Of a stretch of 6,299 nt of DNA, positions 1 through 4,362 are shown in pieces. A program made the position numbers and the translations under genes. Under the pieces are notes generated by a model. The model saw only the letters and a list, made by a program, of their open reading frames with translations. It did no database searches and was not told where the DNA came from. How positions within the stretch are numbered: the stretch's first letter is position 1; the number at the start of each line of letters is the position of its first letter. This DNA is from Chloroflexota bacterium (lineage in GTDB: Bacteria; Chloroflexota; Dormibacteria; CF-121): NCBI GenBank assembly GCA_005881235.1, contig VBEQ01000081.1, forward strand, positions 1 through 6,299, in the 5' to 3' direction.

Positions 1-476
1 CGCACGAAGGTCGAACTGTAAATCGCGCGCAACGCCAGCGGGTTGATGGCCAGCGCGAGCGCGGCCTTGAAGCGCGCCGTGTCGAGATGCGCGTGCCAGT
101 AGCGGAGCTGGGCGGCTGGATCGGTGAGCTCGAGGAAACGCCGAATCACTGACCGGCGTAATCCCATCAGCGGGAGGAAGCGGCGGCCGGCCTTAAAGAA
201 CCGGTCGGCGGTTCCGGCGCGAGGCGCCCCTCCGCGCAACCGGTCGTGGACGTAATCCACCTGCGCCGGGTTGATGTCGACCGCGGTCACTGCCAGCCCG
301 CGAGCGGCAAGCGCCATGCTGGTGGCGCCGGCCGAGGCGATGCAGAACACTCGACCTGCCGCTGGCAGCACTTCGGCCTCGACGTCCCAGTCCTCATACA
401 TCTGTCCAAAGAGCAGACGAGGCTTGCCGCGGCGAGCCCCGAGGCGACCGCGCTCCCACGGGGTGGTCGCGCTCAC
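1..476 (-). CDS. DUF3419 / BtaA-like SAM-dependent aminocarboxypropyl-transferase family protein (3' end missing)
   Basis: Partial gene: the first 158 codons are present and the frame stays open to the window edge. The family includes BtaA, which moves the 3-amino-3-carboxypropyl group of S-adenosylmethionine onto diacylglycerol in betaine-lipid synthesis; other members are uncharacterised. Seen here: the family-typical block GQMYEDWDVE at residues 24-33, a glycine-containing SAM-site strand and loop FCIASAGATS at 44-53, and an acidic strand end VTAVDINPAQV at about 64-74 (the Asp probably contacts SAM). These are followed by a helical, Arg-rich region with RYWHAHLDT near 121-129. I chose GTG at 476-474 because it overlaps the TGA of the upstream DoxX-like gene as GTGA. 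No ATG lies upstream in frame, and the first internal Met is inside the conserved block. BtaA-like proteins are usually over 300 residues, so more than half is outside the window. The substrate is unknown; a different class I SAM enzyme is a less likely alternative. Confidence 0.8.
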   Translation of the reverse strand, partial: MSATTPWERGRLGARRGKPRLLFGQMYEDWDVEAEVLPAAGRVFCIASAGATSMALAARGLAVTAVDINPAQVDYVHDRLRGGAPRAGTADRFFKAGRRFLPLMGLRRSVIRRFLELTDPAAQLRYWHAHLDTARFKAALALAINPLALRAIYSSTFV

Positions 477-826
477 CGACGCGTCGTGCTCCAGATCAGG
501 GCGACGAGCGCGAGGTTCTGCGTCAGCATGTTCGCCGGTTCGGGAATCGTGCGGCGGCTGAAGAGTAAGCCGCCGCCATTCATGGCCCCCAGCAGGGCGG
601 TCTGCGCCGCCGCCGCCGTGCGCGGCGCCCGCCCACTCAGCACCCAGGCGGCCAGCGCAACCTCGACGGTGCCGACCATCGCCAGCACCTTCCGGGCGCG
701 CGCCCGCCCCACGCCCGGCACGTCGGCGACAACCTGCAAGTGCCGCTCGTTGGGGGCGACCAGCTTGCACCAGCCACCCTGGTAGAGCCAGACAGCGGCG
801 ATCGCCAGCCTGGCGAGCGCCTTCAT
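473..826 (-). CDS. DoxX-like family small membrane protein
   Basis: 117-residue hydrophobic protein resembling the DoxX-like (DoxX_3 type) family of small four-helix membrane proteins, whose biochemical roles are mostly unknown. Predicted membrane segments lie at roughly residues 5-19, 48-64, 71-88 and 98-113. The N-terminal stretch WLYQGGWCKLVAP (13-25), a PGVGRARA turn (37-44), the helix start GTVEVALAAWVLSG (52-65) and the segment AAAAQTALLGAMNGGGLL (71-88) match the family pattern I know. The ATG at 826-824 overlaps the TGA of the 132-residue gene as ATGA. Its own TGA overlaps the GTG start of the DUF3419 gene, so translation of all three is probably coupled. There is no clear Shine-Dalgarno sequence upstream, which fits coupling. 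Assignment is by pattern recognition only. A role in membrane or lipid metabolism is inferred from the neighbouring gene, not shown. Confidence 0.75.
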   Translation of the reverse strand: MKALARLAIAAVWLYQGGWCKLVAPNERHLQVVADVPGVGRARARKVLAMVGTVEVALAAWVLSGRAPRTAAAAQTALLGAMNGGGLLFSRRTIPEPANMLTQNLALVALIWSTTRR

Positions 827-1221
827 CGCGTCGCCGCTACGCCAAAAACCACGGTAAGAAAGGCGAAGGCCACGGTGAAGACAACGTCGGCGAGCCGGTT
901 TTGCCGTCGGATCTCAGCCGGGTAGTAGAAGAGCTGGATCGGCACCCGCAGCAGCCAGAAGATTGCCAGGAAGGTGCTCAGAAACCGGCCGAGCGGCCGG
1001 CCGCTTGCCAGATCGGTCGGGAATAGCAGCGAGAGAGCAGCAAATCCCAGTACGACCAGGACGATGTAGGCGGCATGCACGTAGAAGATCTGGCGGACCA
1101 TCTCCGAGACACCCGCGAGGTTTTTCCGGTATTGCAGCCGAATTGCGAGGGGCAGGTTGGCCAGGCCGATGGCCAGCTGGACGGCGCCGGCGACCTGGAT
1201 CCAGGCGGCGAGCGAGAGCAA
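823..1221 (-). CDS. Unrecognised four-helix membrane protein, first gene of the minus-strand operon
   Basis: 132 residues; I do not recognise the family. Four hydrophobic segments are visible at about residues 5-28, 45-67, 78-99 and 110-130. The loops carry charge: LQYRKNLAGVSEMVRQ at 29-44 and YYPAEIRRQNRLAD at 99-112. The basic first and third loops suggest a cytoplasmic location for them. The start is TTG at 1221-1219: two codons upstream is an in-frame TAG (1227-1225), no ATG exists upstream, and the next residues already begin the first helix. A weak GAGGTAGG (reverse complement of 1233-1240) lies upstream with a long spacing, so initiation may be inefficient. Its stop overlaps the ATG of the DoxX-like gene (ATGA at 826-823). 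Gene order suggests a shared job with the DoxX-like and DUF3419 proteins. No catalytic motif is apparent; a small scaffold, carrier or lipid-handling protein are open possibilities. Confidence 0.72.
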   Translation of the reverse strand: MLSLAAWIQVAGAVQLAIGLANLPLAIRLQYRKNLAGVSEMVRQIFYVHAAYIVLVVLGFAALSLLFPTDLASGRPLGRFLSTFLAIFWLLRVPIQLFYYPAEIRRQNRLADVVFTVAFAFLTVVFGVAATR

Positions 1222-1264
1222 GTGCTAGCTAGCCTACCTCGATTCCCGCTAAGCTGTGCGCAGA

Positions 1265-1279
1265 TTCCCTGATAGGGAA
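1265..1279. repeat. Perfect 6+6 inverted repeat, TTCCCT-GAT-AGGGAA, next to the liv ribosome binding site
   Basis: The arms TTCCCT (1265-1270) and AGGGAA (1274-1279) are exact reverse complements around a 3-base centre. The right arm runs into the Shine-Dalgarno sequence. It could be an operator half-site pair for a dimeric regulator, or a small hairpin in the 5' leader that partly hides the ribosome binding site. With purine-rich surroundings, chance is a real alternative. Confidence 0.4.
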
Positions 1280-1285
1280 GGAGGG
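1278..1285 (+). promoter_or_regulatory. Strong Shine-Dalgarno sequence of the substrate-binding protein gene
   Basis: AAGGAGGG ends 10 bases before the ATG at 1296, an extended near-perfect match to the anti-SD of 16S rRNA. It fixes the start of the first liv gene. It is clearly stronger than the sites before the two permease genes, consistent with the usual need for excess binding protein over permease. Confidence 0.8.
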
Positions 1286-1295
1286 AGAAAGCTCG

Positions 1296-2501
1296 ATGAG
1301 AACCGTGGCTCGTGGGATCGCGATCGCGCTTGCGGTAGCGCTGGCCGCCTGTGGCGGCGCCAGTTCGACCGGAACGAACAGCTCGAACTCATACCAGGGT
1401 AAGACCATCCAGCTCGGCGCGATTCTTTCGATTACGGGGGCAGGCGGCGTTTACGGTCCGAGCTCGCAAAAGGGCATGGACCTGGCCGTGGAGAAGATCA
1501 ACGGCTCGGGTGGGGTGAACGGCGCCAAGATCTCGCTCGATACCAAGGATGACGCATCGGACAAGGCGCAATCCGCCCAGGTGGCCCAGACCCTCATCCA
1601 GCAGGGCCAGCTGCTCGCCCTCCTCGGACCCACGCTCTCCAACTCGGCGGTCGCCGTCCATCCACTGGCGGAAAGCTTCAAGATCCCGATCCTCGCGGTC
1701 AGCACCACCGGCATCCACATCGTGCCGGATTGCAACTACCCGAAAACCGACCCCTGCAAATACGTCTTCCGCGACAGCCTGGGAGAGGAAACGGCGATCC
1801 CGACCAACATCAAGGTCTACTCCGAGGCGAAGCACCCCAAGACCGGCGTGCTGATGGTGGCGAACGATGACAAGTTCTCCTCAGACGGCGGCAAGATCGT
1901 GCAGAACACCGTCGGTTCCTATGGGATCCAGCTACTCGACACGGTGCAGTTCAGCAAGACCACGGCCGACTTCGCGACGCCGGTCACCAAAGCCGTCCAG
2001 AAGAAGCCCGACGTCATCTTTATCACCAGCCTGGGCGGCATCCCCGCCAAGATCATGATCGAGGCGCGCAAGCAGGGATTCACCGGCCAGTTCCTCGGCG
2101 GCAACGGCTTCAACACCGCGGTCGTTTCCAAGCAAGCCGGAGACGCGGGCAAGGGCGCCGAAAGCGGCAGCGCCTGGTACATCAACAACACCTTCGCCTC
2201 GAACGCCGGCTTCGTGCAGGCGTACCGGGCGAAGTACAGTGCCGATCCGGACCAGTTCGCGGCCCAGGGTTATGCGGCGATCCTGATCCTCGCCGATGCG
2301 GCAAAACGCGCCAACCTGACCTTCAGCGACACCCCCGGTGATCGCACCAAGCTTCGCGACGCGATGGAGTCCGTCAACATCGACACGCCGCTCGGCCGCT
2401 TCCAGTTCACCAGCAACCACGACGTCAAGCAAACGATCTGGGTGATCCAGATGGACGGAAACGGCGGATTCACCCTGGTGAAATCGGTGACGCCTAGCTG
2501 A
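1296..2501 (+). CDS. livK: Branched-chain amino acid-type ABC transporter substrate-binding lipoprotein (LivJ/LivK family)
   Basis: 401 residues, normal for the Peripla_BP_6/LivK family. It is an extracytoplasmic receptor that binds a small solute and delivers it to LivH/LivM. The N-terminus has Arg residues, a hydrophobic stretch (about 8-18) and the lipobox L16-A17-A18-C19. Lipid attachment at Cys19 is therefore expected, followed by a Ser/Thr/Asn/Gly-rich tether to about residue 35. The mature part starts with the family hallmark IQLGAILSITG (39-48), then GPSSQKGMDLAVEKING (54-70). ALLGPTLSNSAVAV (108-121) and the lobe-2 strand KPDVIFITSLGG (237-248) also fit the two-lobe fold. Cys146 and Cys154 are the only cysteines besides Cys19 and probably form a disulfide in a short loop. 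The start is fixed by the strong Shine-Dalgarno sequence at 1278-1285. This is the first gene of the liv operon; the next start lies 7 bases beyond its TGA. The ligand cannot be inferred: amino acids are the default, but urea, amide or aromatic-compound binders share this family. Confidence 0.93.
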   Translation: MRTVARGIAIALAVALAACGGASSTGTNSSNSYQGKTIQLGAILSITGAGGVYGPSSQKGMDLAVEKINGSGGVNGAKISLDTKDDASDKAQSAQVAQTLIQQGQLLALLGPTLSNSAVAVHPLAESFKIPILAVSTTGIHIVPDCNYPKTDPCKYVFRDSLGEETAIPTNIKVYSEAKHPKTGVLMVANDDKFSSDGGKIVQNTVGSYGIQLLDTVQFSKTTADFATPVTKAVQKKPDVIFITSLGGIPAKIMIEARKQGFTGQFLGGNGFNTAVVSKQAGDAGKGAESGSAWYINNTFASNAGFVQAYRAKYSADPDQFAAQGYAAILILADAAKRANLTFSDTPGDRTKLRDAMESVNIDTPLGRFQFTSNHDVKQTIWVIQMDGNGGFTLVKSVTPS

Positions 2502-2508
2502 AGGCGCG

Positions 2509-3423
2509 TTGACCCAACAGGTCCTCAACGCGATCTTCATCGGGTCGATCTACGCCCTTTTCGCCGTGGGCTACACCCTGGTCTTCGGCGTGCTCGACGT
2601 GCTCAATCTCGCGCATAGCGCCGTCTTCATGCTGGGCGCCGTGGTCACCTACTCACTGGTCGCGCTCCACGGGATGCCATTCCTGCCGGCCGCGGTTATC
2701 GCCATTCTTGTCTGCGGCCTGCTCGGGCTGCTCATCGAGTTCGTGGCGCTGCGCCCGCTCCGCCGGCGGAATGCTCCGCCGATCTCGGCGCTCATCTCCA
2801 CCATCGGCCTGGCATTGATCTTCGTCGCCATCGTCGAACAGGCCACGTCCGGAAGCCTGTTCAGCTGGCTCTGGCAGGATGGGGCGAACTCGGTCCGCTT
2901 CCCTACCGGCACGGTGCCCAACCCGACCTTTCACGTCGCCGGACTGACCATTGAGGGAACGAAGCTCGGCATCCTCGTCATCTCGGTGGTGCTGATGCTC
3001 GTCCTCGGCTACGTCATGCGCTTCACGCAGGTGGGCCGCGCCCTGCGGGCCGTGGCGGAGAATCGGCGCGCGGCGACCCTGCTCGGGATCAACGTCGATC
3101 GCATCTTCGCCTCGACCCTCTTCGTCTCGTCCGCACTTGGCGGCCTTGCCGGACTGCTCTTTGGCCTCGCCCTCTCCGACATCAGTCCCTACATCGGCCG
3201 TGACCAGGTCGAGCTGAAGGGTCTGGCGGTGATCGTCCTTGGTGGCATGGGCAGCATTCCGGGCGCCGTCCTGGGTGGATATCTGCTTGGCCTGATCGAG
3301 GTCTTCGCCTTCGTCCGCTTCGGTAGCAATATCGAAGCCGGCGTGGCCTTTGCGGCCCTGTTCCTCGTATTGGTTCTGCGGCCACAGGGACTCTTCGGCG
3401 CCAGGCTGCGCGAGCGACTCTAG
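2509..3423 (+). CDS. livH: HAAT-family ABC transporter permease LivH
   Basis: 304 residues, the usual LivH length; one of the two inner-membrane subunits forming the translocation path. Hallmarks: the N-terminal segment IGSIYALFAVGYTLVFGVLDVLNLAHSAVFMLGA (in 11-44), nearly invariant in LivH; the ATPase-contacting cytoplasmic loop GRALRAVAENRRAATLLGINV (176-196); KGLAVIVLGGMGSIPGAVLGG (237-257); and the terminal RPQGLFG (291-297). Hydrophobic segments cover about 8-27, 36-54, 58-80, 94-112, 153-170, 199-222, 237-264 and 276-290. The start is TTG at 2509: an in-frame TGA at 2488-2490 excludes a longer start, no ATG or GTG lies between, and the family N-terminus begins immediately. GAAGG at 2500-2504 is a poor, close ribosome binding site, so re-initiation after the binding-protein stop 7 bases upstream is likely. 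The liv operon continues with livM after 18 bases. Confidence 0.95.
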   Translation: MTQQVLNAIFIGSIYALFAVGYTLVFGVLDVLNLAHSAVFMLGAVVTYSLVALHGMPFLPAAVIAILVCGLLGLLIEFVALRPLRRRNAPPISALISTIGLALIFVAIVEQATSGSLFSWLWQDGANSVRFPTGTVPNPTFHVAGLTIEGTKLGILVISVVLMLVLGYVMRFTQVGRALRAVAENRRAATLLGINVDRIFASTLFVSSALGGLAGLLFGLALSDISPYIGRDQVELKGLAVIVLGGMGSIPGAVLGGYLLGLIEVFAFVRFGSNIEAGVAFAALFLVLVLRPQGLFGARLRERL

Positions 3424-3441
3424 TGACGGCGTAGGGTAGCC

Positions 3442-4362
3442 GTGGATTTCTTCATCCAACTCTTCACCGATCCAGTTGGCTTCTACAACCAGCACGAGTT
3501 GCTCATCGCGCAGATCGGGATCAACGCGATCCTCGCCATCTCCATCTTCGTGACCTTCTACTCCGGACAGCTCACCCTGGCCAACGCCGGCTTCATGGCG
3601 ATCGGCGCCTACACAACCGTGATCATGAGCCTTTACCTGCCGACGCCCTTGCCAGTGGACATGCTCGTTGGCGCGCTGCTGGCCGCGGCGATCGGCTTTC
3701 TTGTTGGCCTGCCGGTGCTGCGACTCCGCGGCGTCTTTCTCGCGATCGCGACCATCGGCTTCGTCGAGGCACTACGGCTTGGCGTGATCCTCAACCTGCC
3801 CATCACGGGCGAGGGTCAGGGCTTGAAGAACCCGAGTGCCGATCCGCTTGGCGGTATCGTCCCCATCCTGATCTCGGTCCCGATCCTGACCTACCTGGTG
3901 TGGCGGCTCACCCACACGCGGCTGGGCCAGGCCTGGGCGGCGATCCGCGAAGACGAGCTGGCCGCTTCCAGCAACGGCATCAACGTGCCCGCCTACAAGA
4001 TGGTCGCCTTCGTCATCAGCGCCCTCGTCGCCGGCTACGCCGGGGCGCTCGAGACCCATATCAATTTCTTTGTCGACCCCACTGAGTACAGCGTCACGCG
4101 CACCATCCAGATCCTCACCTTCGCCGTGGTGGGCGGGACCACGAACGTGATCGGCCCGATTGTTGGCGCTGTCTTCCTCACCGCGCTGCCAGAGATCGTG
4201 CGCCAGTTTGCGGCCTATCGTGACGTGGTCAACGGAATCATTCTGATCCTCGTCATCATCTTCCGGCCGCAGGGCATCGTCGGCCGGGGCGGCCTCGCCA
4301 TCATCGCGCCGCGCTGGTGGACGCGCTGGAGAACGCGTGAGCGCGCTGCTGCAGCTCACTAA
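3442..4362 (+). CDS. livM: HAAT-family ABC transporter permease LivM
   Basis: 306 residues, second membrane subunit of the importer. It is recognised by FVTFYSGQLTLANAGFMAIGAY (36-57), the LivM counterpart of the LivH signature, and LPVLRLRGVFLAIATIGFVEALRL (90-113). Further marks are the ITGEGQGL loop (121-128), the ATPase-contacting loop GQAWAAIREDELAASSNGINV (162-182), and GGTTNVIGPIVGA (231-243) with RPQGIVG (275-281). E. coli LivM is longer because of an N-terminal extension; this compact form is common elsewhere. The GTG start at 3442 follows the livH stop by 18 bases; only a weak purine stretch precedes it (around 3433-3437). The C-terminal tail is basic and Trp-rich (RWWTRWRTRER) and then Ala-rich. 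Its last 26 bases overlap the start of the fused ATPase gene, so part of this tail is constrained in two frames. Confidence 0.95.
   Translation: MDFFIQLFTDPVGFYNQHELLIAQIGINAILAISIFVTFYSGQLTLANAGFMAIGAYTTVIMSLYLPTPLPVDMLVGALLAAAIGFLVGLPVLRLRGVFLAIATIGFVEALRLGVILNLPITGEGQGLKNPSADPLGGIVPILISVPILTYLVWRLTHTRLGQAWAAIREDELAASSNGINVPAYKMVAFVISALVAGYAGALETHINFFVDPTEYSVTRTIQILTFAVVGGTTNVIGPIVGAVFLTALPEIVRQFAAYRDVVNGIILILVIIFRPQGIVGRGGLAIIAPRWWTRWRTRERAAAAH

Larger units (their letters stand above)
1222..1295. promoter_or_regulatory. Divergent intergenic region between the membrane/DUF3419 operon and the liv operon
   Basis: These 74 bases separate two divergently read operons and should hold, or lie next to, both promoters. 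I found no convincing -35/-10 pair on either strand, so the promoters are not placed; they could extend into the first gene of the minus operon. Visible elements are a perfect 10-bp palindrome GCTAGCTAGC at 1224-1233, the inverted repeat at 1265-1279, and the Shine-Dalgarno sequence of the plus-strand operon. Shared regulation of the two operons is possible but not demonstrated. Confidence 0.5.

Noticed and set aside
246..785. 179-codon plus-strand open frame opposite the DUF3419 and DoxX-like genes
   Set aside because: The minus-strand products have family-level similarity and exact start/stop overlaps, while the plus translation is Arg/Ala-rich noise.
1224..1233. GCTAGCTAGC palindrome as an operator
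   Set aside because: It is only a short self-complementary tandem of CTAG-like tetranucleotides, without a second copy or promoter placement; too little to call a regulatory site.
1932..2540. Long open frame of about 200 codons on the minus strand opposite the substrate-binding protein gene
   Set aside because: It is antisense to a clear gene, its translation is rich in Arg, Asp, Gly and Glu with no domain, and long antisense frames are expected in high-GC codon-biased DNA.
2653..3495. 280-codon open frame on the minus strand opposite livH
   Set aside because: The translation is a highly charged sequence typical of the complement of a hydrophobic permease gene; no motif and no operon logic.
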